A DNA stretch of 64,000 bases from an uncultured Acidimicrobiaceae bacterium (GTDB lineage Bacteria > Actinomycetota > Acidimicrobiia > Acidimicrobiales > RAAP-2), in assembly GCA_903894295.1 (NCBI GenBank), contig CAITPI010000052.1, positions 1 to 64,000 of the forward strand. The letters run 5' to 3'. Under the pieces are notes generated by a model. That model made no database searches. It saw only the letters and a program-made list of their open reading frames with translations, and had not been told where the DNA came from. This document shows, piece after piece, positions 1 to 7,694 of this stretch (within the stretch, counting starts at the first letter, position 1; every line of letters starts with the position of its first letter). The position numbers and the translations under genes were made by a program.

Positions 1-281
1 GAGGCGAGGGTACGTGCCACGTCCTCGGCGCTCTCGCGCACGTCGAGTCCGACCTCGCCGCCCTGGATGTAGACGGGGTGACCGCCGAGGTCGACGACGG
101 CCATCTCCGAACTGTTCCGGGTCCGATTCGAGGGCTTTTCGAACACGAGGGCCACACCACGTCCGCCGAGGGGTGCACCCAACTCCGACCTGGCCCGTTC
201 CGAGCGTTCCAGGATGTCATTGAGTTCTTCGACCGACAGGTCGTCTACCTCGAGGAAGTGCCGTGTCGGCAGGGAGGTCAT
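1..281 (-). CDS. argF: Ornithine carbamoyltransferase, N-terminal part (cut by window edge)
   Basis: ArgF makes citrulline from ornithine and carbamoyl phosphate. Only the first 93 or so codons are in the window; the gene runs off the left edge. The reverse-strand protein starts MTSLPTRHFLEVDDL and reaches the carbamoyl-phosphate-binding helix region. The start ATG overlaps the argD stop as ATGA, so the two are translationally coupled. The carbamoyl-phosphate loop reads PSNRTRNS where the usual carbamoyltransferase motif is STRTR, so one position is Asn instead of Thr. The adjoining GGHPVYI is typical of ornithine carbamoyltransferases. The gene is missing from the ORF track because it is truncated. 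Confidence 0.93.
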   Translation of the reverse strand, partial: MTSLPTRHFLEVDDLSVEELNDILERSERARSELGAPLGGRGVALVFEKPSNRTRNSSEMAVVDLGGHPVYIQGGEVGLDVRESAEDVARTLA

Positions 282-1528
282 GGTGCTTCTTTCTCGTGTG
301 AGCCGGGTCCAGGGGACCCGGCTGCGGGATCGGTCCGGCCCAGCCCGTAGACGGCGGTCAGCCGGGTCAGGATGCGCCGCAGGATGGCGAGGGCCTGATC
401 GACCTCTTCGGTGGTGACCAGCAACGACGGCGCCAGGCGCAACACATCGGGCCGTGGTGCATTGACCACCAGGCCGTCCCGAAGCGCCTCGGCTGCCAGG
501 GCGGAGGCAAACGGATGGGCCAGGACCGCCGCCCGCAACAGTCCGGCCCCGCGCACCGAAGACACACCGGGCAGACGGGCCAGCCCGGAGGCCAGGTACT
601 CCCCCGTCACCGCGGCCCGGCCTGGTACGTCTTCGCGTTCCATGACCTCCAGGGTGGCCCGCACGGCGGCCATGGCCAGTGGCTGGCCGCCGAACGTGCT
701 CCCGTGGTCTCCGGGCTGGAAGGCCGTCGCCACTTCGGCCCGCGCCCAGCACGCTCCCACCGGCACGCCGTTCCCGAGGGCCTTCGCCATGGTCACGATG
801 TCCGGTTCCACGTTGGCCCCCTGGAAGGCGAACCACGAGCCGGTGCGACCGAGACCGGTCTGGATCTCGTCCACCATGAGCAGGATGTTGCGCTCCTTGC
901 ACCAACGGGCCACCTGAGGGAGGTAGTCCGACGATGGCGTCACCACGCCGGCCTCCCCCTGGATCGGCTCGATCAGCAAACCGACCACCGCAGAGGGGTC
1001 GAGGGCCTGATCCATGGCATCGAGGTCGTCGTAGGGGACGTGGACGAAGCCGTCCAGCATGGGAACGAAGGCCGTCTGCTTTTCCAGTTGCCCGGTGGCC
1101 GCCAGGGCTCCCATTGTCCGCCCGTGGAAGCCGCCCAGGGTGGCCACGATTCCGGTCCGCTCGCCCCCGGACCAACGGCGGGCCAGTTTGATGGCACACT
1201 CGATCGATTCGGCACCCGAGTTGGCGAAGAAGATCTGACCTCCGGCCGGAGTGCCGTTCCCGATGAGCCGGTCAAGGGTGAGCGCGACGCCCGGTGCGAT
1301 CTCGTTGCCGAAGAGGTTCGACACGTGCACCAGTCGCCGGGCCTGTTCGCCGAGGGCCGCCGCCACCTCCGGGTGGGCGTGGCCGAGCGACGTCACGGCC
1401 AGCCCGCAGAGGAAATCGAGATAGGAACGACCCTCGTCGTCCCTAAGGACCGAACCAGATCCGGAGACGAACGTCACCGGCGGCGGGCCGTAGTTGGACA
1501 TGAGGGCCGACCGGTCCCACTGGCCCAT
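278..1528 (-). CDS. argD: Acetylornithine aminotransferase
   Basis: PLP-dependent class-III aminotransferase of arginine synthesis, converting N-acetylglutamate semialdehyde to N-acetylornithine. The protein is 416 aa, normal for the family. The cofactor-contact motif VDEIQTGLGRTG and the PLP-lysine region MAKALGNGVPVGA are both present. I chose the ATG giving MGQWDRSALMSNYG because it overlaps the argB stop (TGATG). The longer ORF-track start (464 aa) lies inside argB and lacks family character. A second possible ATG (MSNYG) lies nine codons downstream. The stop overlaps argF by 4 nt. Confidence 0.96.
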   Translation of the reverse strand: MGQWDRSALMSNYGPPPVTFVSGSGSVLRDDEGRSYLDFLCGLAVTSLGHAHPEVAAALGEQARRLVHVSNLFGNEIAPGVALTLDRLIGNGTPAGGQIFFANSGAESIECAIKLARRWSGGERTGIVATLGGFHGRTMGALAATGQLEKQTAFVPMLDGFVHVPYDDLDAMDQALDPSAVVGLLIEPIQGEAGVVTPSSDYLPQVARWCKERNILLMVDEIQTGLGRTGSWFAFQGANVEPDIVTMAKALGNGVPVGACWARAEVATAFQPGDHGSTFGGQPLAMAAVRATLEVMEREDVPGRAAVTGEYLASGLARLPGVSSVRGAGLLRAAVLAHPFASALAAEALRDGLVVNAPRPDVLRLAPSLLVTTEEVDQALAILRRILTRLTAVYGLGRTDPAAGSPGPGSHEKEAP

Positions 1529-2457
1529 CAGCTCTTCCCTTCCGGGGTATCCGGCCGGGAGACCATGGTCCCGACGCCGGCATCGGTCAGGAGTTCGAGC
1601 AGTACGGCATGAGGCCGACGGCCGTCGAGGATGTGGGCCCGGCGTACGCCGTGACGCACCGCCCAGGCACACGCTTCGACTTTTGGCACCATGCCACCGG
1701 CGGCGACACCGGAGGCCACCAGGGCGTCGAGTTCGTCCGGGGTGGCCTGGGGGATCAAGGTGGCCGGATCGTCGGGCACCGACCGCAGGCCGGCCACGTC
1801 GGTGAGGAACAGCAGCTTCTCGGCCGAGACGGCGGCCGCCAGGGCACCCGCCGCCGTATCGGCGTTGATGTTGAAGGCCTGACCCGCTGCATCCGCTCCG
1901 ATCGTGGCCACCACCGGAATCAGACCCTGGGCCAACAGCTGGTGGACAAGGGTCGGATCGACTTCGACCACTTCGCCCACAAACCCCAGAGCTTCCGAGC
2001 GGGCCACTGCGGTGATCAGGTTGGCATCCTCGCCCGACAGCCCGACGGCGAGGGCCCCGTGCACGTTGATGGCACTGACCAGATCGCGGTTGACCTTGCC
2101 CACGAGAACCATGCGCACGAGATCCAGCGTGTCGGCGTCGGTCACCCGGAACCCGTCCTGGAACTCGGCTTCCTTCCCCACCCGCTTCATCAACTCGCTG
2201 ATCTGGGGTCCGCCGCCATGGACCACAACCGGCCGGATGCCGACCGAGTGCAGGAGCACCATGTCCTCGGCAAACGACGCCAGGGCGGCCGCTTCATCCA
2301 CGGCCGGTTGACCCTCTTTGGCCGACAGCACGTTGCCTCCGTACTTGACGACGATGACCTTGTCGCGGAAGAGCCGAAGATACGGCAGTGCCTCGACAAG
2401 TACCGAGGCCGTCTCGCTGGCCCCGCGACCCGATGCGGGCAAGGTGGTGTCACTCAT
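1528..2457 (-). CDS. argB: Acetylglutamate kinase
   Basis: Phosphorylates N-acetylglutamate, the second step of arginine synthesis and the usual site of arginine feedback. The protein is 309 aa. The amino-acid kinase fold is evident from the nucleotide-binding VVKYGGN near the N-terminus, the substrate glycine loop VVHGGGPQI, and the C-terminal FLTDVAGL and GGMVPKVEA segments. The ATG overlaps the argJ stop as ATGA, which rejects the longer 402-aa ORF-track start. It sits in the order argC-J-B-D-F. Confidence 0.97.
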   Translation of the reverse strand: MSDTTLPASGRGASETASVLVEALPYLRLFRDKVIVVKYGGNVLSAKEGQPAVDEAAALASFAEDMVLLHSVGIRPVVVHGGGPQISELMKRVGKEAEFQDGFRVTDADTLDLVRMVLVGKVNRDLVSAINVHGALAVGLSGEDANLITAVARSEALGFVGEVVEVDPTLVHQLLAQGLIPVVATIGADAAGQAFNINADTAAGALAAAVSAEKLLFLTDVAGLRSVPDDPATLIPQATPDELDALVASGVAAGGMVPKVEACAWAVRHGVRRAHILDGRRPHAVLLELLTDAGVGTMVSRPDTPEGKS

Positions 2458-3623
2458 GACGTTGTCCGGTTCTCGTCGATGTAGCCGTATCCGAGTTCGA
2501 CGCCCATGACCACGCCGGACCCGGCGCCAAGGCCGAGTTGGCAGTGGATGTCGACCAGAGGCGACGAGAAGTGTTTGGCCACCCCCGTCGCATCGAAGTC
2601 GGCCGCAACCCCCCCACGGCAGACGTCGATGCCGCCATAGGAGATCACGAGGCGGTCCATGTCGAACTCCACCCCGGCCGACCCAAGCTCGCTGGCCACC
2701 CGTCCCCAGTAGGGATCGGCACCGTTGATGGAGCACTTCACCAGCAGGGAATCGGCCACCTTCCGGGCCGCCCGGTGGGCTTCGCCGTCACCGGCGGCCC
2801 CGGTGACCCGGACCTGGAAGATCCGCTCGGCTCCTTCGGCATCGGCGGCCATCTGCCGGGCCAGGCCCTGACAGGCCTCGACGAGCGCCTCGGTGAGGAC
2901 TCCGACGTCGACCGGTCCGGAGCGGCCCGATGCCATGACGACCACGGTGTCGTTGGTCGACGTGCAACCATCGATGCTCATGGAGTTGAATGACGCATCG
3001 ACCGCCACCTGGAGCGACTCCTGCAATGCCCCGGGAGACACATCGGCATCGGTGGTGAGGAACGCCAGCATGGTCGCCATGTTGGGCGCCAACATGCCGG
3101 CCCCTTTGGCCATGCCGGCCACCACGAATCCGTCCCGCTCGACCAGCACTTCCTTGCGGCCCGAGTCGGTGGTCAGGATGCCCTGGGCGGCTGCTTCTCC
3201 CGCTTCGGGACCCGACCCCCGGGCGGCCACCAGGTGGACGAGCCCGGGTTCGATCACCTCCATCGGGAGGGGGATGCCGATCAACCCGGTCGAACACACG
3301 AGCAGGGCCGCCGGGTCGACCCCGAGGCCGTCGGCCACAAGCGTCGTCATCCGTTCGGCGTCGTTCCGGCCGCGGGCCCCGGTTGCCGCATTGGCGTTTC
3401 CACTCGAGACCACCACGCCCACCATCCGCCCGGCCGAGGTGGCCAGATGGGACCGGCTGACCTGCACCGGGGCGGCGGCAGCCTTGTTCAGGGTGAAGGT
3501 GGCCGCCGTCGGCACCGGGCGGCCGTCGTCGGTGCACAACAGGGCCAGATCCAGCGCCCCGGAACTCTTGATGCCGGCCGCCCAACCGGCGGCGGCGAAT
3601 CCGGGAGGGGTGGTGATGCTCAT
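2454..3623 (-). CDS. argJ: Glutamate N-acetyltransferase / amino-acid acetyltransferase (ArgJ)
   Basis: ArgJ transfers the acetyl group of N-acetylornithine to glutamate, recycling acetate; many ArgJ enzymes also use acetyl-CoA. The protein is 389 aa. The precursor is expected to cut itself before the nucleophilic Thr in KGAGMLAPNMATML, which is intact here. The SIDGCTSTNDT segment and the C-terminal CSINGADPYWGR are typical. The start ATG overlaps the argC stop (ATGA). Whether it is mono- or bifunctional cannot be read from the sequence, and no argA-like gene lies in the window. Confidence 0.96.
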   Translation of the reverse strand: MSITTPPGFAAAGWAAGIKSSGALDLALLCTDDGRPVPTAATFTLNKAAAAPVQVSRSHLATSAGRMVGVVVSSGNANAATGARGRNDAERMTTLVADGLGVDPAALLVCSTGLIGIPLPMEVIEPGLVHLVAARGSGPEAGEAAAQGILTTDSGRKEVLVERDGFVVAGMAKGAGMLAPNMATMLAFLTTDADVSPGALQESLQVAVDASFNSMSIDGCTSTNDTVVVMASGRSGPVDVGVLTEALVEACQGLARQMAADAEGAERIFQVRVTGAAGDGEAHRAARKVADSLLVKCSINGADPYWGRVASELGSAGVEFDMDRLVISYGGIDVCRGGVAADFDATGVAKHFSSPLVDIHCQLGLGAGSGVVMGVELGYGYIDENRTTS

Positions 3624-4639
3624 GGAAACACTCCTGCGATCGGCAGTCCGGCCCGTTCGTCCAGACCGAGGGCCAGATTGGCGCACTGTATGGCCTGGCC
3701 GGCCGCGCCCTTGACGAGATTGTCCAAGGCCGCCAGAGCGACGACCCAACCGGTGCGTGGATCCACCCGTGCACTCACCCGGGCGACGTTGGTGCCGGCG
3801 GTCGACTTGGTGGACGGTGGTTCGTCCGTCACCAGAACAAACGGCGAGTCGGCGTAGTACTCCCGCAGGATGGTCAGCACCTCGGCCGTGGTCACCTTCC
3901 CGGCCATCCGTCCGTAACAGGTGGCCAGAATGCCCCGGACCATCGGCGCCAGATGAGGCGTAAAGAGCACCGGGGATCCGATGGCCTGCTCCATCTCGGG
4001 GGTATGGCGGTGGTTGAGCAGCCCGTAGGCCGAGAAGTCCTCGTCCACGGCGGCAAAGTGAAGGTGGTCCTTGGCGGCCCGACCGGCCCCCGACGTGCCG
4101 CTGGCCGCGTCGACGACCAACGGCGTCGTCGTCTCGACCACTCCGGCGTCCACCAGTGGACGCAACGCCAAGGTGGCAGCCGTCGGGTAGCACCCGGCCG
4201 CCGCGATCAGGGTGGCGCCGACCAACTGGTCCCGGTTGATCTCGGGCAGGCCGTAGACAAACCGGGCGAGGAGGTCCGGGCTGGCGTGGGGCTCCCCGTA
4301 CCAGGTGGGATAGAGCTCCGCTTTGGCCAGCCGGTAGTCGGCCGCCAGGTCGACGATCGTCCCGACCGAGGAGGTGATGACCGGAACCAGACGTTGGGAC
4401 TCACCGTGGGGCAGCGCCAGGAAGACCAGGTCGCACCCGGCCAGGTCCCCGGGCTCGGTCGGTGAGTACCGAAGGTCGGGATAGGCCGCCGCCAGGGACG
4501 GGGTGTGGTGGCCGACCTGCTCGCCGGCATGACCCCCGGCCATCGCCACCTGCAGCGTCATCGATGGATGGGCGTGAACCAGCCGCAACAGTTCGGCCCC
4601 TCCGTAACCGGAGGCGCCGACAACTCCCACCTTCAACAT
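3620..4639 (-). CDS. argC: N-acetyl-gamma-glutamyl-phosphate reductase
   Basis: NADPH-dependent reduction of N-acetylglutamyl phosphate to the semialdehyde. The protein is 339 aa. The N-terminal dinucleotide-binding motif is VGVVGASGYGGAEL and the catalytic cysteine is in AAGCYPTAA. It is the first gene of the arg operon, about 200 bp from the next gene upstream, and is preceded by an ARG-box-like promoter. The ATG is the only sensible start and lies about 40 nt from the predicted transcription start. Confidence 0.97.
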   Translation of the reverse strand: MLKVGVVGASGYGGAELLRLVHAHPSMTLQVAMAGGHAGEQVGHHTPSLAAAYPDLRYSPTEPGDLAGCDLVFLALPHGESQRLVPVITSSVGTIVDLAADYRLAKAELYPTWYGEPHASPDLLARFVYGLPEINRDQLVGATLIAAAGCYPTAATLALRPLVDAGVVETTTPLVVDAASGTSGAGRAAKDHLHFAAVDEDFSAYGLLNHRHTPEMEQAIGSPVLFTPHLAPMVRGILATCYGRMAGKVTTAEVLTILREYYADSPFVLVTDEPPSTKSTAGTNVARVSARVDPRTGWVVALAALDNLVKGAAGQAIQCANLALGLDERAGLPIAGVFP

Positions 4640-4685
4640 GATGGTTGACCGTCAGGGACGACGGGAACGGAAACCGACATGGCGC

Positions 4686-4717
4686 AAGTATATTCACACC
4701 TTCGTATGATTATGCAA
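4686..4717 (-). promoter_or_regulatory. Arginine operon promoter with candidate ARG boxes
   Basis: Read on the minus strand, an AT-rich island in GC-rich DNA holds TTGCATAATCATACG followed by TGTGAATATACTTG. Both resemble ArgR half-sites (TGnATAATnATnCA type). The same bases hold TTGCAT and TATACT hexamers 19 bp apart, so an ArgR-type repressor here would cover the promoter. The predicted transcript starts roughly 40 nt before argC. The ArgR gene itself is not in the window. Confidence 0.6.
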
Positions 4718-4841
4718 TGACACCAAGCGGTTTCCTCCGGGCCAGCCCCGTGATGGTCGGACTCTTTCCTGCCGTGTTGGAGGGCGACCGGACAGGAAGG
4801 GAGCGTCCGGCGGCGGGTCTGGTCGGTGGGGAACGCCTTGC

Positions 4842-6074
4842 TCAGGAGTTCGTGGACAGCTGGGTCACCACCGAGGGCGCCGGTGCTTCCTGTTCGCTCG
4901 AGGCTGAAGCCTGAGGCGCCGTCGGCGTGGCCGTGACGTCCGTGCAGGACCGGTCTCCTTGCCACGCGGCGATGGCATTGTCCGCCTCGGTTCCCGACAG
5001 CGGCTGAGGCAGGTCGTTCACGATGACGGCCGGTCGCCAGGTGGCCTGGTCGATGTGTCGACCGGTGGCCGTGACGACCAGGGAACCGGACTGGTTCTGG
5101 GGATAGGAGTTGTCGTAGAAGGCAAAGTTGCCCAACCCGTAGTCGACGTAGGCCGTGCCCAGATACCCTGCCCCCAGCAGCACATGGGCGTGGGTGCCGA
5201 TGATGATGTCGGCCCCGGCCGCCACGAGCGCCTTGGCCAGTGGCTCCTGCAAGGGATTCGGACAGGCATCGTTCTGCGTGCCCCAGTGCAGGTAGACAAT
5301 CACGGTATCGGCGGTCTTGCGGGCCGCTTCCACCGTCGCCACGAGGTCGGTGATGTCATAGGCCGAGGCCAATCCCGGTTGGGTGGCGGTGGCGGTCCAG
5401 GCCGTCTGGAGGTTCGTGTCGATCACCTGGGTGGCCGCAATGATGGCGACCTTCTGTCCGTTGATCGTTGTCCGGTAGGGAGCAAACGCCTGGGGCGCAT
5501 TCTGTCCGATCCCGAGCACGGTGTAGTTGGCCGCCGTCCGGGCCGCCAGGGCCATCTGCAGGCCGGCGGCGCCACAGTCTTCCCCGTGGTTGTTGGCTTC
5601 GGTGATCAGGGAGATCTTCGCCCCCATGAACGCCTGCAGGGCGGTGGACGGCGAGTAAAAGACGTACTGCTTGTCCTGGGAGTCCGGACAGGTTCCGTTC
5701 GTCAGGGCGGACTCGAAGTTCACCATCGACAGGTCGGCTCCGGACAGCAACTCGGGAACCGTCGAGCCGAGCGCCGTGGCCGGATTGTCGGCCAACAGGT
5801 TGCCGAGCGTGCTTCCCGACGGAAAGTTCACGTCACCGCCGAACGAGAACGTCACCGGCTTGCCGCTTCCCTCCCACTCCGGATCGAGCCGTGGGTTCTT
5901 GGCCGGAACCGGCGGATGGGTGACCGGGGGGCCGGTGGTGGGCGACGCGGCGTGACCTCCTCCGCCCTGGCTGAGCCCGATCACCAGCGCCACAACGGCC
6001 AATGCGCCGAGGGACCACAGGACACGGTTCCGTCGGACCCGCCGCGAGGTGAGCGTCGGCGAGACCGGCGCCAT
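4842..6074 (-). CDS. CapA/PgsA-like membrane-anchored metallophosphatase-fold protein
   Basis: The 410-aa protein has an N-terminal membrane anchor (about residues 16-36), a Pro-rich linker, then a CapA-type (PGA_cap) domain. Visible motifs are SFGGDVNF, NFESALT, TEANNHGEDCG, the YLHWGT segment and IIGTHAHVLLG. The last two supply the His ligands expected for the calcineurin-like fold. CapA relatives act in poly-gamma-glutamate or cell-surface polymer metabolism, but most family members are uncharacterised and no other capB/capC gene is nearby. An in-frame GTG 26 codons upstream, with a weak CACACT box 7 nt before it, is an alternative start. The gene is divergent from the FAD oxidase gene. 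Confidence 0.82.
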   Translation of the reverse strand: MAPVSPTLTSRRVRRNRVLWSLGALAVVALVIGLSQGGGGHAASPTTGPPVTHPPVPAKNPRLDPEWEGSGKPVTFSFGGDVNFPSGSTLGNLLADNPATALGSTVPELLSGADLSMVNFESALTNGTCPDSQDKQYVFYSPSTALQAFMGAKISLITEANNHGEDCGAAGLQMALAARTAANYTVLGIGQNAPQAFAPYRTTINGQKVAIIAATQVIDTNLQTAWTATATQPGLASAYDITDLVATVEAARKTADTVIVYLHWGTQNDACPNPLQEPLAKALVAAGADIIIGTHAHVLLGAGYLGTAYVDYGLGNFAFYDNSYPQNQSGSLVVTATGRHIDQATWRPAVIVNDLPQPLSGTEADNAIAAWQGDRSCTDVTATPTAPQASASSEQEAPAPSVVTQLSTNS

Positions 6075-6254
6075 GGGTTGCCCATCTTCCAGGCGACCCT
6101 CGGCCGCCTCGGCTTGACCGGGTCGTTCCAGAACTGCACCGTGATTCGCCACGGTCGCCAGTGTGACACAACAGATCGGGGCCCGACGGATGCCCGGCCC
6201 GGAGTGACCCTCGTCCGGGTTTCGGGCCGTTACCGGGAGTGTTTCCTCCCCCGG

Positions 6255-6260
6255 TACGAT
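6255..6260 (+). promoter_or_regulatory. -10 box of a predicted leaderless promoter (FAD oxidase gene)
   Basis: TACGAT ends 6 nt before the ATG at 6267, so transcription would begin at or next to the start codon. No Shine-Dalgarno sequence and no good -35 box are visible. Confidence 0.5.
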
Positions 6261-6266
6261 GGCCCC

Positions 6267-7682
6267 ATGGATGTCGCCACCCGTCTCCGGGATGCCGAAC
6301 GGCACGCATACTGGCTGGACGACGCCAACGCACCCGATCCCTCGCCCCCGCTGCGGTCGCCCCTGGCCGCCGACCTCGTGGTGGTCGGCGGTGGCTTCAC
6401 CGGGTTGTGGGCAGCGCTCCAGGCCAAGGAAGAGCAGCCGGACCTCGACGTTGTCGTTCTGGAAGCGGGCCGGTGCGGACAGGCGGCCTCGGGGCGCAAC
6501 GGGGGGTTTTGCGCGGCCAGTCTGACCCACGGACTCGAGAACGGCGTGAGCCGCTTTCCGGGAGAGATCGACACCCTGGAACGACTGGGGCAGGAGAACC
6601 TGGACGGGATCGAATCCACGGTGGCCCGGTGGAACATGGACTGTCACTTCGAGCGGACCGGTGAACTCAACGTCGCCACCGAGCCCTACCAGGTGGAAGG
6701 CCTGAAGGAAGCTCTGGACCTGGCCCAACTCCACGGAGGCAACCCAAGGTTCCTGGACCGGGAAGAACTCCGCCAGGAAGTGCACTCCCCGACCTACCTC
6801 GCCGGCCTGTGGGACGAGGACGGCTGCGCCCTCGTGCATCCGTCCCGGTTGGCCTCGGAACTCCAGCGGGCCTGTGAAGCCCTCGGGATCCGATTCTTCG
6901 AGCACACCAGGGTGATTGGACTCGAAGACACCAATGGAAGTGGTGGCGCATCCGCCCGGCCGGTCAGGGTCCGTACCGAACATGGCTCGGTTTCGGCCCG
7001 TCGGGTGGTCCTCGCCACCAACGCCGAACCTTCACCCATCCGGCGACTCCGGCGCTACATCGTCCCGGTCTACGACTACGTCCTGATGACCGAGCCGCTC
7101 GGGCCGGCCCAGATGGACGCCATCGGCTGGAAGTCCCGGGCCGGCATCGGGGGCGTGGGCAACCAGTTCCTCTACTACCGCCTGTCCGCCGACAACCGGA
7201 TCCTCTTTGGCGGCTACGACGCCATCTACCACTACGGCAACCGCATCGATCCGGCCCTCGAATACCGGAAGGCCACCTTTGACACCCTGGTCGTCCTCTT
7301 CGATCTCACGTTCCCCCAACTCGAGGGAGTCACGTTCACCCATGCCTGGGCCGGAGCGATTGACACCTGCTCGCGCTTTTGTGCCTTCTTCGACCGGTCC
7401 TTTGACGGTCGGGTGGCTTCGGTGGCCGGCTACACCGGACTCGGGGTTGGGGCCAGTCGGTTCGGCGCCCGGGTGGCCCTCGACCTGGTGTCGGGCCAGG
7501 AGACCGAGTTGACCCGACTCGACTTCGTCTCCTCCAAGCCCATTCCCTTCCCACCCGAGCCGGTCCGTTCGGTGGGGATCCAGATGACCAGATGGTCGAT
7601 GATGCGGGCCGACCGGAACGACGGGAAACGCAACCTGTGGCTGAAGGCCCTGGACCGACTCGGTCTCGGGTTCGATTCCTAG
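6267..7682 (+). CDS. FAD-dependent amine/amino-acid oxidase (DAO family)
   Basis: A 471-aa flavoprotein. The Rossmann FAD motif is ADLVVVGGGFTGLWAA, followed by LEAGRCGQAASGRNGGF, a segment typical of glycine/D-amino-acid oxidase relatives and gamma-glutamylputrescine oxidoreductase (PuuB). The C-terminal GYTGLGVGASRF forms the second flavin-contact region. The substrate cannot be assigned because no polyamine or amino-acid catabolic partner is adjacent. The long upstream extension in the ORF track (907 aa) is antisense to the CapA gene and was discarded. The ATG lies 6 nt after a -10 box. Confidence 0.85.
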   Translation: MDVATRLRDAERHAYWLDDANAPDPSPPLRSPLAADLVVVGGGFTGLWAALQAKEEQPDLDVVVLEAGRCGQAASGRNGGFCAASLTHGLENGVSRFPGEIDTLERLGQENLDGIESTVARWNMDCHFERTGELNVATEPYQVEGLKEALDLAQLHGGNPRFLDREELRQEVHSPTYLAGLWDEDGCALVHPSRLASELQRACEALGIRFFEHTRVIGLEDTNGSGGASARPVRVRTEHGSVSARRVVLATNAEPSPIRRLRRYIVPVYDYVLMTEPLGPAQMDAIGWKSRAGIGGVGNQFLYYRLSADNRILFGGYDAIYHYGNRIDPALEYRKATFDTLVVLFDLTFPQLEGVTFTHAWAGAIDTCSRFCAFFDRSFDGRVASVAGYTGLGVGASRFGARVALDLVSGQETELTRLDFVSSKPIPFPPEPVRSVGIQMTRWSMMRADRNDGKRNLWLKALDRLGLGFDS

Positions 7683-7694
7683 GACGCCGGAGAG

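Noticed and set aside
515-1612. Long plus-strand ORF (365 aa) antisense to argD; similar long antisense ORFs across the window
   Set aside because: The minus frame encodes an intact argD with catalytic motifs; the opposite frame is a high-GC shadow with no family pattern. The same holds for 1609-2484, 7716-9023, 23834-25450, 27087-28244, 32593-33867, 41175-42371 and 59133-60956.
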